NCBI RefSeq assembly: GCF_002900365.1
Contig: NZ_CP025979.1
Span: 62,001 to 126,000 of the forward strand
Direction: 5' to 3'
Source: Escherichia marmotae
GTDB taxonomy: Bacteria > Pseudomonadota > Gammaproteobacteria > Enterobacterales > Enterobacteriaceae
DNA: 64,000 nt
This document shows positions 28,126-37,641 of this stretch, in pieces (position 1 is the stretch's first letter; each line of letters opens with the position of its first letter). The notes under the pieces are model-generated. The model worked only from the letters and a program-made list of their open reading frames with translations, was not told where the DNA came from and did not search any database. Both the position numbers and the translations under genes were made by a program.

Positions 28126-28680
28126 ATGGAGTTCGCTTTTTATATCTGTGGCCTGATAGCCATACTTGCGACCTTGCGAGTGATCACCCATACCAATCCG
28201 GTACACGCACTGCTGTACCTGATTATTTCGCTGCTGGCGATTTCCGGGGTGTTCTTCTCATTGGGCGCTTACTTTGCCGGTGCGCTGGAAATTATTGTCT
28301 ACGCGGGTGCCATTATGGTGCTGTTCGTGTTCGTGGTGATGATGCTCAACCTGGGCGGTTCGGAAATCGAACAGGAACGCCAGTGGCTGAAACCGCAGGT
28401 GTGGATTGGTCCGGCAATTTTGTCGGCCATCATGCTGGTGGTGATTGTTTACGCCATTCTCGGTGTTAACGATCAGGGTATCGATGGTACGCCAATCAGC
28501 GCCAAAGCAGTGGGTATTACGCTGTTTGGGCCTTACGTGCTGGCGGTTGAACTGGCCTCTATGCTGCTGCTGGCCGGTCTGGTTGTGGCCTTCCACGTCG
28601 GTCGCGAAGAGCGTGCGGGTGAAGTGCTGAGCAATCGCAAAGACGACAGCGCGAAAAGAAAAACGGAGGAGCACGCATGA
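28126..28680 (+). CDS. nuoJ: NADH:quinone oxidoreductase subunit J
   Basis: 184 residues, five membrane helices, ND6 family. The helix [20 protein letters not shown] (about 55–74) is the conserved helix 3 that flips between conformations during catalysis. The C-terminus is charged and cytoplasmic. The stop overlaps nuoK (ATGA). Confidence 0.97.
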
Positions 28681-28979
28681 TCCCCTTACAACATGGACTG
28701 ATCCTCGCGGCAATCTTGTTCGTTCTTGGCTTAACCGGTCTGGTTATCCGTCGCAATCTGCTGTTTATGCTGATTGGTCTGGAAATCATGATTAACGCCT
28801 CCGCGCTGGCCTTTGTGGTCGCCGGGAGCTACTGGGGCCAGACCGACGGTCAGGTGATGTACATTCTTGCCATCAGCCTCGCGGCGGCGGAAGCGAGTAT
28901 CGGTCTTGCGCTGCTGCTGCAACTTCACCGTCGTCGCCAGAACCTGAACATCGATTCAGTAAGTGAGATGCGCGGATGA
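28677..28979 (+). CDS. nuoK: NADH:quinone oxidoreductase subunit K
   Basis: 100 residues, three membrane helices, ND4L family. Two buried glutamates used in proton transfer lie in [10 protein letters not shown] (Glu36) and [10 protein letters not shown] (Glu72). Overlaps both neighbours by four bases. Confidence 0.98.
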
Positions 28980-30817
28980 ACATGCTTGCCTTAACCATTA
29001 TTTTGCCATTAATTGGCTTCATTCTGCTGGCGTTCTCTCGCGGACGCTGGTCTGAAAATGTCTCAGCGATCGTTGGCGTTGGCTCTGTGGGCCTGGCTGC
29101 GCTGGTGACTGCTTTTATCGGCGTCGATTTCTTCGCTAACGGTGAGCAGGCTTACAGCCAGCCGCTGTGGACGTGGATGTCGGTAGGCGACTTTAACATC
29201 GGTTTCAACCTGGTGCTGGACGGCCTGTCACTGACCATGCTCTCAGTGGTCACCGGTGTGGGTTTCCTGATCCACATGTACGCCTCCTGGTATATGCGTG
29301 GTGAAGAGGGCTACTCTCGCTTCTTCGCTTACACCAACCTGTTCATTGCCAGCATGGTGGTTCTGGTTCTGGCCGACAACCTGCTGCTGATGTACCTCGG
29401 CTGGGAAGGCGTGGGCCTGTGCTCCTATCTGCTGATCGGTTTCTATTACACCGATCCGAAGAATGGTGCCGCGGCAATGAAAGCGTTTGTCGTGACCCGT
29501 GTCGGTGACGTGTTCCTCGCTTTCGCGCTGTTCATTCTCTACAACGAACTGGGCACGCTGAACTTCCGCGAAATGGTGGAACTGGCACCGGCGCACTTTG
29601 CAGACGGCAATAACATGCTGATGTGGGCGACGCTGATGCTGCTGGGTGGTGCGGTTGGTAAATCTGCGCAGTTGCCGTTGCAGACATGGCTTGCCGACGC
29701 GATGGCTGGCCCGACGCCTGTCTCTGCGCTGATCCACGCCGCAACCATGGTAACCGCAGGTGTTTACCTGATCGCCCGTACCCACGGCCTGTTCCTGATG
29801 ACCCCGGAAGTTCTGCATCTGGTGGGTATTGTCGGGGCGGTTACCTTGCTGCTGGCTGGTTTTGCTGCGCTGGTACAGACCGACATCAAACGTGTTCTCG
29901 CTTACTCCACCATGAGTCAGATTGGCTACATGTTCCTCGCGCTTGGCGTGCAGGCATGGGATGCGGCGATTTTCCACTTGATGACCCACGCATTCTTTAA
30001 AGCGCTGCTGTTCCTGGCATCCGGTTCTGTCATTCTGGCCTGTCATCACGAACAGAACATCTTCAAGATGGGCGGTCTGCGTAAATCTATTCCGCTGGTT
30101 TATCTCTGCTTCCTGGTGGGCGGCGCGGCGCTGTCGGCACTGCCGCTGGTCACTGCGGGCTTCTTCAGTAAGGATGAGATCCTCGCGGGTGCGATGGCGA
30201 ATGGTCATATCAATCTGATGGTGGCTGGTCTGGTCGGTGCGTTTATGACCTCGCTCTACACCTTCCGTATGATTTTCATCGTCTTCCACGGAAAAGAACA
30301 AATTCACGCTCACGCCGTGAAAGGGATCACCCACAGCCTGCCGCTGATTGTGCTGCTGATCCTTTCCACCTTCGTTGGCGCACTGATTGTACCGCCGCTG
30401 CAGGGCGTGCTTCCGCAAACCACGGAGCTGGCACACGGCAGTATGTTGACCCTGGAAATTACCTCTGGCGTGGTTGCGGTTGTTGGCATTTTGCTGGCAG
30501 CCTGGCTGTGGCTGGGTAAACGTACTCTGGTGACTTCTATCGCCAACAGTGCACCGGGTCGTCTGCTGGGGACCTGGTGGTACAACGCCTGGGGCTTTGA
30601 CTGGCTGTACGACAAAGTGTTCGTCAAACCGTTCCTGGGGATCGCCTGGTTGCTGAAACGCGATCCGCTGAACTCAATGATGAACATCCCGGCGATCCTC
30701 TCGCGCTTTGCGGGTAAAGGTCTGTTGCTCAGTGAGAACGGCTACCTGCGCTGGTATGTGGCATCCATGAGCATCGGTGCGGTCGTGGTGCTGGCACTGT
30801 TGATGGTACTGCGTTGA
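28976..30817 (+). CDS. nuoL: NADH:quinone oxidoreductase subunit L
   Basis: 613 residues, antiporter-like proton pump subunit at the far end of the membrane arm (ND5 family). Conserved charged sites in the membrane are seen in [11 protein letters not shown] (Glu144) and the Lys of [22 protein letters not shown]. The C-terminus after about residue 520 is the long lateral helix that runs along the arm and ends in a final membrane helix. Followed by a 163-bp gap with a REP element before nuoM. Confidence 0.98.
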
Positions 30818-30856
30818 GTTAAGGATTGTGGGATTTGCCCTCGGGCATATAAGAAC

Positions 30857-30892
30857 GTAGGTCGGATAAGCCACTACAGCGGCGCATCCGAC
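30857..30892. repeat. REP element between nuoL and nuoM
   Basis: GTAGGTCGGATAAGCC … GGCGCATCCGAC, a half-diverged REP palindrome within the largest gap (163 bp) of the nuo operon. Such units inside operons often mark mRNA processing or stabilisation points. Confidence 0.75.
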
Positions 30893-30980
30893 ACTCCCCC
30901 AATCCGAAGTGAATTTTCTGTCGTGAGAATTCGTTGAAAATCCGGTCCTGACGGGACTTTTACAAGGAATAAAGATCGCC

Positions 30981-32510
30981 ATGTTACTACCCTGGCTAAT
31001 ATTAATTCCCTTTATTGGCGGCTTCCTGTGCTGGCAGACCGAACGCTTTGGCGTAAAGGTGCCGCGCTGGATCGCGCTAATCACCATGGGATTGACGCTG
31101 GCGCTGTCGCTGCAACTGTGGTTGCAGGGCGGTTATTCACTGACGCAATCCGCCGGAATTCCGCAGTGGCAGTCTGAATTCGACATGCCGTGGATCCCGC
31201 GTTTTGGAATCTCTATTCACCTCGCCATTGATGGTCTGTCGTTGCTGATGGTCGTGCTGACAGGTCTGCTCGGCGTGCTGGCGGTACTTTGCTCGTGGAA
31301 TGAGATCGAAAAATATCAGGGCTTCTTCCACCTCAACCTGATGTGGATCCTGGGCGGTGTTATCGGCGTGTTCCTTGCCATCGACATGTTCCTGTTCTTC
31401 TTCTTCTGGGAAATGATGCTGGTGCCGATGTACTTCCTGATCGCACTGTGGGGGCATAAAGCTTCTGACGGTAAAACGCGTATCACGGCGGCAACCAAAT
31501 TCTTCATCTACACCCAGGCGAGTGGTCTGGTGATGTTGATCGCTATCCTGGCGCTGGTCTTCGTTCACTACAATGCGACTGGTGTCTGGACCTTCAACTA
31601 TGAAGAGCTGCTGAATACGCCAATGTCCAGCGGTGTGGAATATCTGTTGATGCTGGGCTTCTTCATCGCCTTTGCGGTGAAAATGCCGGTGGTTCCACTG
31701 CACGGTTGGTTGCCAGATGCCCACTCCCAGGCACCGACTGCCGGTTCCGTTGACCTCGCGGGGATCTTGCTGAAAACCGCCGCTTACGGTCTGCTGCGTT
31801 TCTCCCTGCCGTTGTTCCCGAACGCGTCGGCAGAGTTTGCGCCAATCGCGATGTGGCTGGGTGTTATCGGCATCTTCTACGGTGCGTGGATGGCCTTTGC
31901 CCAGACTGATATCAAACGTCTGATCGCCTACACCTCGGTTTCCCACATGGGCTTCGTGCTGATTGCTATCTATACCGGCAGCCAGTTGGCCTATCAGGGC
32001 GCGGTTATTCAGATGATTGCGCACGGCTTGTCGGCGGCGGGTCTGTTTATTCTCTGCGGTCAGCTCTATGAACGTATCCACACCCGTGACATGCGCATGA
32101 TGGGCGGTCTGTGGAGCAAAATGAAATGGCTGCCAGCACTGTCGCTGTTCTTTGCTGTGGCAACGCTTGGGATGCCGGGCACTGGTAACTTCGTCGGTGA
32201 ATTTATGATTCTGTTCGGCAGCTTCCAGGTCGTCCCGGTCATTACCGTTATCTCTACTTTTGGGCTGGTCTTTGCGTCTGTTTATTCGCTGGCAATGCTG
32301 CATCGCGCTTACTTCGGTAAGGCGAAAAGCGAGATTGCCAGCCAGGAACTGCCAGGGATGTCGCTGCGTGAGTTGTTTATGATCCTGTTGCTGGTGGTGC
32401 TGCTGGTACTGCTGGGCTTCTGGCCGCAGCCGATTCTGGATACCTCGCACTCCGCGATTGGCAATATCCAGCAGTGGTTTGTTAATTCCGTTACTACTAC
32501 AAGGCCGTAA
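30981..32510 (+). CDS. nuoM: NADH:quinone oxidoreductase subunit M
   Basis: 509 residues, ND4-family antiporter-like proton pump with about fourteen membrane helices. Membrane charges are visible in FFFWEMMLVPMYFL (Glu144) and AFAVKMPVVPLHGWLPDAHS (Lys234 and the HGWLPDAH signature). Preceded by AAGGA nine bases before the ATG. Confidence 0.98.
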   Translation: MLLPWLILIPFIGGFLCWQTERFGVKVPRWIALITMGLTLALSLQLWLQGGYSLTQSAGIPQWQSEFDMPWIPRFGISIHLAIDGLSLLMVVLTGLLGVLAVLCSWNEIEKYQGFFHLNLMWILGGVIGVFLAIDMFLFFFFWEMMLVPMYFLIALWGHKASDGKTRITAATKFFIYTQASGLVMLIAILALVFVHYNATGVWTFNYEELLNTPMSSGVEYLLMLGFFIAFAVKMPVVPLHGWLPDAHSQAPTAGSVDLAGILLKTAAYGLLRFSLPLFPNASAEFAPIAMWLGVIGIFYGAWMAFAQTDIKRLIAYTSVSHMGFVLIAIYTGSQLAYQGAVIQMIAHGLSAAGLFILCGQLYERIHTRDMRMMGGLWSKMKWLPALSLFFAVATLGMPGTGNFVGEFMILFGSFQVVPVITVISTFGLVFASVYSLAMLHRAYFGKAKSEIASQELPGMSLRELFMILLLVVLLVLLGFWPQPILDTSHSAIGNIQQWFVNSVTTTRP

Positions 32511-32516
32511 ATCGCC

Positions 32517-33974
32517 ATGACAATAACTCCACAAAACCTGATCGCACTGCTACCGTTGCTGATCGTCGGCTTGACGGTGGTGGTTGTGATGCTGTCCATT
32601 GCGTGGCGACGCAATCACTTCCTCAACGCCACGCTGTCGGTCATTGGGCTTAACGCGGCACTGGTTTCGCTCTGGTTTGTTGGCCAGGCGGGCGCTATGG
32701 ACGTCACGCCGCTGATGCGTGTTGATGGTTTCGCCATGCTCTACACCGGGCTGGTACTTCTGGCGAGCCTCGCCACCTGTACTTTTGCCTACCCGTGGCT
32801 TGAAGGTTATAACGACAATAAGGACGAGTTCTACCTGTTGGTGTTAATTGCCGCCTTGGGTGGGATCTTGCTGGCGAATGCCAACCATCTGGCGTCTCTG
32901 TTCCTCGGTATCGAACTGATCTCTCTGCCGTTGTTTGGCCTGGTCGGTTACGCTTTCCGCCAGAAACGTTCGCTGGAAGCCAGTATCAAATACACCATTC
33001 TTTCTGCCGCAGCGTCTTCTTTCTTGCTGTTCGGTATGGCGCTGGTGTACGCGCAGTCTGGCGACCTGTCGTTCGTCGCGCTGGGTAAAAACCTCGGTGA
33101 TGGTATGCTCAACGAGCCGCTGTTACTGGCGGGTTTTGGCCTGATGATTGTCGGCCTCGGCTTCAAACTTTCTCTGGTGCCGTTCCACCTGTGGACACCA
33201 GACGTATACCAGGGCGCGCCTGCGCCGGTTTCCACCTTCCTGGCGACGGCGAGCAAAATCGCTATCTTCGGCGTGGTGATGCGTCTGTTCCTTTACGCAC
33301 CGGTGGGCGACAGCGAAGCGATTCGCGTGGTGCTGGCGATTATCGCCTTTGCCTCCATCATCTTCGGTAACCTGATGGCGCTGAGCCAGACCAATATCAA
33401 ACGTCTGCTCGGTTACTCGTCTATCTCTCACCTCGGTTATCTGTTGGTGGCACTGATTGCGCTGCAAACCGGCGAGATGTCGATGGAAGCGGTAGGGGTT
33501 TACCTCGCCGGTTATCTGTTCAGCAGCCTCGGCGCGTTCGGTGTGGTCAGCCTGATGTCCAGCCCGTATCGTGGCCCGGATGCTGATTCCCTGTTCTCTT
33601 ACCGCGGACTGTTCTGGCATCGTCCGATCCTCGCGGCGGTGATGACGGTGATGATGCTGTCACTGGCCGGTATCCCGATGACGCTGGGCTTTATCGGTAA
33701 GTTCTACGTGCTGACGGTTGGTGTTCAGGCGCACCTGTGGTGGCTGGTGGGCGCTGTGGTTGTCGGTTCGGCAATCGGCCTCTACTACTACCTGCGCGTG
33801 GCGGTGAGCCTGTACCTTCATGGTTCAGAACAGCCAAACCGTGATGCACCGTCAGACTGGCAGTACACGGCAGGCGGCATCGTGGTTCTGATCTCCGCAC
33901 TGTTGGTACTGGTGCTGGGTGTATGGCCGCAACCGCTGATTAGCATTGTACGTTTGGCAATGCCGCTGATGTAA
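32517..33974 (+). CDS. nuoN: NADH:quinone oxidoreductase subunit N
   Basis: 485 residues, ND2-family antiporter-like proton pump, last gene of the nuo operon, six bases after nuoM. LFLGIELISLPLFGLV (Glu133) and GFKLSLVPFHLWTPDVYQGAP (Lys217) carry the conserved proton-path residues. A terminator follows 24 bases after the stop. Confidence 0.98.
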   Translation: MTITPQNLIALLPLLIVGLTVVVVMLSIAWRRNHFLNATLSVIGLNAALVSLWFVGQAGAMDVTPLMRVDGFAMLYTGLVLLASLATCTFAYPWLEGYNDNKDEFYLLVLIAALGGILLANANHLASLFLGIELISLPLFGLVGYAFRQKRSLEASIKYTILSAAASSFLLFGMALVYAQSGDLSFVALGKNLGDGMLNEPLLLAGFGLMIVGLGFKLSLVPFHLWTPDVYQGAPAPVSTFLATASKIAIFGVVMRLFLYAPVGDSEAIRVVLAIIAFASIIFGNLMALSQTNIKRLLGYSSISHLGYLLVALIALQTGEMSMEAVGVYLAGYLFSSLGAFGVVSLMSSPYRGPDADSLFSYRGLFWHRPILAAVMTVMMLSLAGIPMTLGFIGKFYVLTVGVQAHLWWLVGAVVVGSAIGLYYYLRVAVSLYLHGSEQPNRDAPSDWQYTAGGIVVLISALLVLVLGVWPQPLISIVRLAMPLM

Positions 33975-33994
33975 GCAGTCAGTTCGTAAGTCAG

Positions 33995-34024
33995 AAAGCC
34001 GCCGACATGTTCGGCGGTTTTTTT
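33995..34024 (+). terminator. Terminator of the nuo operon
   Basis: Stem CCGCCGA (33999–34005) / TCGGCGG (34011–34017), with a flanking A-run on the left and seven T on the right. Faces the convergent yfbM gene. Confidence 0.9.
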
Positions 34025-34042
34025 ATGGTGCCTTTGACACCA

Positions 34043-34546
34043 TCACCCAACAATAACCGTCAGCGCATGATTCCCTTGTCGCAGCATACGTCGATACGCG
34101 CTAATCAACTTCTCCATATCAAGCATGATCGACGCAAAGAGTTGCCCCTCTAACTCTTCTGAAAAGGTCACTCCCGGATAAATCTCCATTTCATTGAGTC
34201 GCTTAATGGAAAACTGTTTACGCAGCTCACTTCGATCCAGAGCTTCCAGGCGGTCGATTGTCGCGGCTAACTCCTGATTCCAGGTCAATCCCAGGAAACC
34301 ATCTATGCCATCTTCGAGGCTGTGTTCACCAAGCACGGCACGACTTAGCGGGTCATTCTTCGCGGGATCAAAAGCAGAGGTACCTGTCAGGCCAAAATGT
34401 AAAAAATCCCAGCGCTTATCAATATCCAGTCGGCGTAAACCTGAAAGCGTGTCGTGAATATTGTCCATCAAAGGTTTTTCAGTAGACTCAAGCAGTTGGT
34501 TAACCTTTTCTGAATTAATTTCCGCAAAATAACCAATCATTCCCAT
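34043..34546 (-). CDS. yfbM: YfbM, DUF1877 family protein
   Basis: 167 residues, soluble, matching recalled K-12 YfbM nearly throughout (MGMIGYFAEI … GNHALTVIVG). DUF1877 proteins have no assigned function; no catalytic motif is evident. The start ATG 34546 has GGAGG eight bases upstream; an upstream start would add eleven residues. In K-12 yfbN, yfbO and yfbP lie between it and nuoN; here they are absent and the genes are only 68 bp apart. Confidence 0.92.
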   Translation of the reverse strand: MGMIGYFAEINSEKVNQLLESTEKPLMDNIHDTLSGLRRLDIDKRWDFLHFGLTGTSAFDPAKNDPLSRAVLGEHSLEDGIDGFLGLTWNQELAATIDRLEALDRSELRKQFSIKRLNEMEIYPGVTFSEELEGQLFASIMLDMEKLISAYRRMLRQGNHALTVIVG

Positions 34547-34647
34547 TTGTTTTCCTCCGTTGAATTTCATTTTTCGCATCTTAAATCAGATGCCACAAAA
34601 TAAAATTACAGCAGTCATTTTTCTGGAGCTGCCTCGAGAAATTTTTA

Positions 34648-35619
34648 TTATTTACTGTTATGCAACAAACTAATAACGCCATCAATTACCTGCGCCATTT
34701 TCTGGTAATTGAGTCTGTCTGCAGTATCGCCAGACTGGTGATATTGTTTATTTCGATAAAACGCAGTGTCTGTAATCATGACGGCAGGAATATCTTGCTG
34801 CCAGTAATTGAGATGGTCGGAGAAATCGATACCGGGAATAAATCCCGGTGCGTTAATAGAATAAACAGGCAACTCTGTTGCTGATAACAACGCAGATTTT
34901 ACCTGACGCACAGCGCTGATATCCTGCATTCTGCCAACCACTGCAATAAAATCACCACGGTCGGGATAAAGCCAGGACATGACAGAGTAAGGGTAATCCT
35001 GACTCCCGGATGCGGAGTCGTAATAACCAATCATCTCCAGCGCTATCATTAATTTCACCGGACGCTCAAGCGAAGCGGCGTGTACCGCGCTCCCCATTTC
35101 ATCGCTACGAAAGAAGGGCGGTTCTTCCGACGCATAGGCGACTAGTTGAACGCCTGTTTTCGGCGCTTGCTGCTGTAACAAACGTGCCAGCTCCAGTAGT
35201 CCGGCGACGCCGCTGGCGTTATCATCCGCGCCTGGCGTATAGATTAATTGGTCGTTTTCATAACTGGTTGCGGAATCATAGTGCGCCCCAATAATAATCA
35301 GCGATCCATCGGCAGGACCGTAATCAGCAACAATGTTTTTGTAGGGGCCACCAGTAATGGGGACGTCCTGCACGGTAACTCTGGCACCGCTACTGACAAA
35401 GACCTCTTTTATATACTCTGCGGATCTATTCAGATTATCAATATTGTCAGCACTACGTGGATGCACAGTTTGTGTAAAGTAACGAACTGTTTTTTCTAAT
35501 TGCTCGGGACTTGCGTGCCGGGGAGTTGGCGGTAATGCATTGACCCAAGGTTGATAAAAAACAATTAGAGGAAGTGAAAGCAAGAACAATATAAAAAAGG
35601 GAAAAGTTATTTTTTTCAT
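34648..35619 (-). CDS. yfbL: YfbL, M28-family zinc aminopeptidase-like protein, exported
   Basis: 323 residues. An N-terminal hydrophobic signal or anchor (ITFPFFILFLLSLPLIVFY, residues 3–21) is followed by an M28 peptidase domain. Zinc ligands appear as His in IIGAHYDSATSYEN, Asp in PGADDNASGVAGLLELARLL, and Glu-Glu in VAYASEEPPFF; a C-terminal His in GIDFSDHLNYWQ would complete the site. The family cleaves amino-terminal residues from peptides outside the cytoplasm; the substrate is unknown. ATG 35619 is preferred over TTG 35625. Divergent from yfbK, which is also an envelope protein. Confidence 0.9.
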   Translation of the reverse strand: MKKITFPFFILFLLSLPLIVFYQPWVNALPPTPRHASPEQLEKTVRYFTQTVHPRSADNIDNLNRSAEYIKEVFVSSGARVTVQDVPITGGPYKNIVADYGPADGSLIIIGAHYDSATSYENDQLIYTPGADDNASGVAGLLELARLLQQQAPKTGVQLVAYASEEPPFFRSDEMGSAVHAASLERPVKLMIALEMIGYYDSASGSQDYPYSVMSWLYPDRGDFIAVVGRMQDISAVRQVKSALLSATELPVYSINAPGFIPGIDFSDHLNYWQQDIPAVMITDTAFYRNKQYHQSGDTADRLNYQKMAQVIDGVISLLHNSK

Positions 35620-35756
35620 ATACAAATTATTAATGGTTTTTGTTGTTGAATCATTATTTGTTATGGGTTTCGGGATTGTATTTTATTAAGATTGGTCGGA
35701 TTATACAAAGAGTCTATTTTATGTCTGGTAGCTGAGTTTATTTAAAAGGATTTTAT

Positions 35757-37520
35757 ATGCGAAATAAAAATATAATCATGTTGCTTATTAGTAGTTTGAT
35801 TTTGTCAGGATGTGGGCCGGAATCTGATGATAAGGAAAGTCAGCAACAACAATCTACTACACCCACAGACCAGCAAGTACTTGCCGCGCAACAAGCGGCA
35901 ACAAAAGTGGCGGAGCAAAGAGCCGCCGCCGCTAAAGCCGCTGCAGACGCGAAAGCAAAAACCTTAGCCCAGCATGAAGCGCAACAATCCTCAGACAAAC
36001 AGGCTTTGCAGGGGCGATTGCAGGAAGCGCCAACATTTGAAAGAGCGGCTAAAGCAAAAGCTACACGTATCGCAAATCCAGGAACAGCTCGCTACCAGCA
36101 GTTCGATGATAATCCGGTTAAGCAGGTAGCGCAAAACCCGTTGGCGACGTTTAGCCTTGACGTCGACACCGGCAGCTATGCAAATGTACGGCGTTTCCTC
36201 AATCAAGGGCTGTTACCTCCGCCAGACTCTGTGCGAGTGGAGGAGATGGTCAATTATTTTCCGTCAGACTGGGTTATTAATGATAAAAGCAATAATAAAG
36301 AGCCTGTTCCCGCCACTAAGCCAATACCTTTCGCTATGCGCTACGAACTGGCATCTGCGCCCTGGAATGAGCAGCGAACATTGCTGAAAGTTGATATCCT
36401 GGCGAAAGATCGCAAAAGTGAAGAGTTACCAGCTTCTAATCTGGTCTTTCTTATCGACACTTCTGGTTCAATGATTTCTAGTGAACGTTTGCCACTTATT
36501 CAGTCTTCGTTGAAATTATTGGTCAAAGAACTTCGTGAGCAGGATAACATTGCCATCGTAACCTACGCTGGCGACTCCCGTATTGCGTTGCCTTCTACCT
36601 CAGGGAATCACAAGTCAGAAATTAATGCCGCGATTGATTCGCTGGATGCGGAAGGCAGTACCAATGGCGGTGCCGGGCTGGAACTGGCTTATCAGCAGGC
36701 GGCGAAGGGGTTTATTAAGGGCGGCATCAATCGCATTTTATTGGCCACTGACGGTGACTTTAACGTTGGTATTGACGATCCAAAATCGATTGAATCAATG
36801 GTCAAAAAACAGCGGGAGTCCGGTGTTACTCTTTCGACGCTTGGCGTGGGGGATGACAATTACAACGAGGCAATGATGGTGCGAATTGCCGATGTTGGTA
36901 ACGGCAACTACAGCTACATTGATACCCTCTCTGAAGCGCAGAAAGTGTTGAACAGTGAAATGCGGCAGACGTTGATTACCGTAGCAAAAGATGTCAAAGC
37001 GCAAATAGAGTTTAACCCCGCGTGGGTAACGGAATACCGTCAGATTGGTTATGAAAAGCGCCAACTTCGGGCGGAGGATTTTAATAACGACAACGTTGAT
37101 GCGGGGGATATTGGCGCAGGTAAACATATAACGTTGTTATTCGAATTAACGCTGAATGGGCAAAAAGCATCAATTGATAAGTTACGCTATGCCCCGGATA
37201 ACAAATCAGCGAAATCAGATAAAGCGAAAGAACTGGCCTGGTTAAAGATTCGTTGGAAATACCCGCAGGGAAAAGAAAGTCAGTTAGTTGAATTCCCGTT
37301 GGCACCCACAATAAACGCACCTTCAGAAGATATGCGTTTTCGCGCAGCAGTCGCTGCGTTTGGGCAAAAATTGCGCGGTTCTGAATACCTGAATAATACA
37401 TCCTGGCAGCAGATCGAACAGTGGGCGCGGCAAGCGAAAGGACCGGATCAACAAGGCTACAGAGCGGAATTTATTCGCCTGATTGGGCTGGCGGAAGGTC
37501 TGGACAATTCACAAAACTAA
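35757..37520 (+). CDS. yfbK: YfbK, VWA-domain lipoprotein
   Basis: 587 residues. A lipoprotein signal peptide ends at LILSGC (Cys19), followed by a Gln/Ala-rich low-complexity helix (about 30–90, many AAQQAA and AAAKAAADAKAK units). Next comes a VWF-type N-terminal domain, then a von Willebrand A domain with the metal site DTSGSM (about residue 232), TYAGDS and GDFNVG, and a YfbK-type C-terminal domain. Such proteins bind other proteins through the metal; no enzyme activity is known. Slightly longer than recalled K-12 YfbK (575), the difference probably being in the low-complexity stretch. AAGGA is six to seven bases before the ATG. Confidence 0.92.
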   Translation: MRNKNIIMLLISSLILSGCGPESDDKESQQQQSTTPTDQQVLAAQQAATKVAEQRAAAAKAAADAKAKTLAQHEAQQSSDKQALQGRLQEAPTFERAAKAKATRIANPGTARYQQFDDNPVKQVAQNPLATFSLDVDTGSYANVRRFLNQGLLPPPDSVRVEEMVNYFPSDWVINDKSNNKEPVPATKPIPFAMRYELASAPWNEQRTLLKVDILAKDRKSEELPASNLVFLIDTSGSMISSERLPLIQSSLKLLVKELREQDNIAIVTYAGDSRIALPSTSGNHKSEINAAIDSLDAEGSTNGGAGLELAYQQAAKGFIKGGINRILLATDGDFNVGIDDPKSIESMVKKQRESGVTLSTLGVGDDNYNEAMMVRIADVGNGNYSYIDTLSEAQKVLNSEMRQTLITVAKDVKAQIEFNPAWVTEYRQIGYEKRQLRAEDFNNDNVDAGDIGAGKHITLLFELTLNGQKASIDKLRYAPDNKSAKSDKAKELAWLKIRWKYPQGKESQLVEFPLAPTINAPSEDMRFRAAVAAFGQKLRGSEYLNNTSWQQIEQWARQAKGPDQQGYRAEFIRLIGLAEGLDNSQN

Positions 37521-37529
37521 AAATGATAA

Positions 37530-37574
37530 ATCTGTTTGCCGGATATCGACATCAAGCGTATTCGGCAAACAGAT
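37530..37574. terminator. Large inverted repeat between convergent yfbK and rbn
   Basis: Perfect 12-bp stem ATCTGTTTGCCG (37530–37541) / CGGCAAACAGAT (37563–37574) with a 21-base loop, nine bases after the yfbK stop. A second inverted repeat, GTTGGCA / TGCCAAC, follows at about 37597–37623. Likely transcription end for both genes; K-12 has elaD at this junction. Confidence 0.55.
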
Positions 37575-37641
37575 GAAAAATACGTCAAATAAGTGCGTTG
37601 GCATCATTAAATTAATCTGCCAACTAACCACCGCTTTCGAC

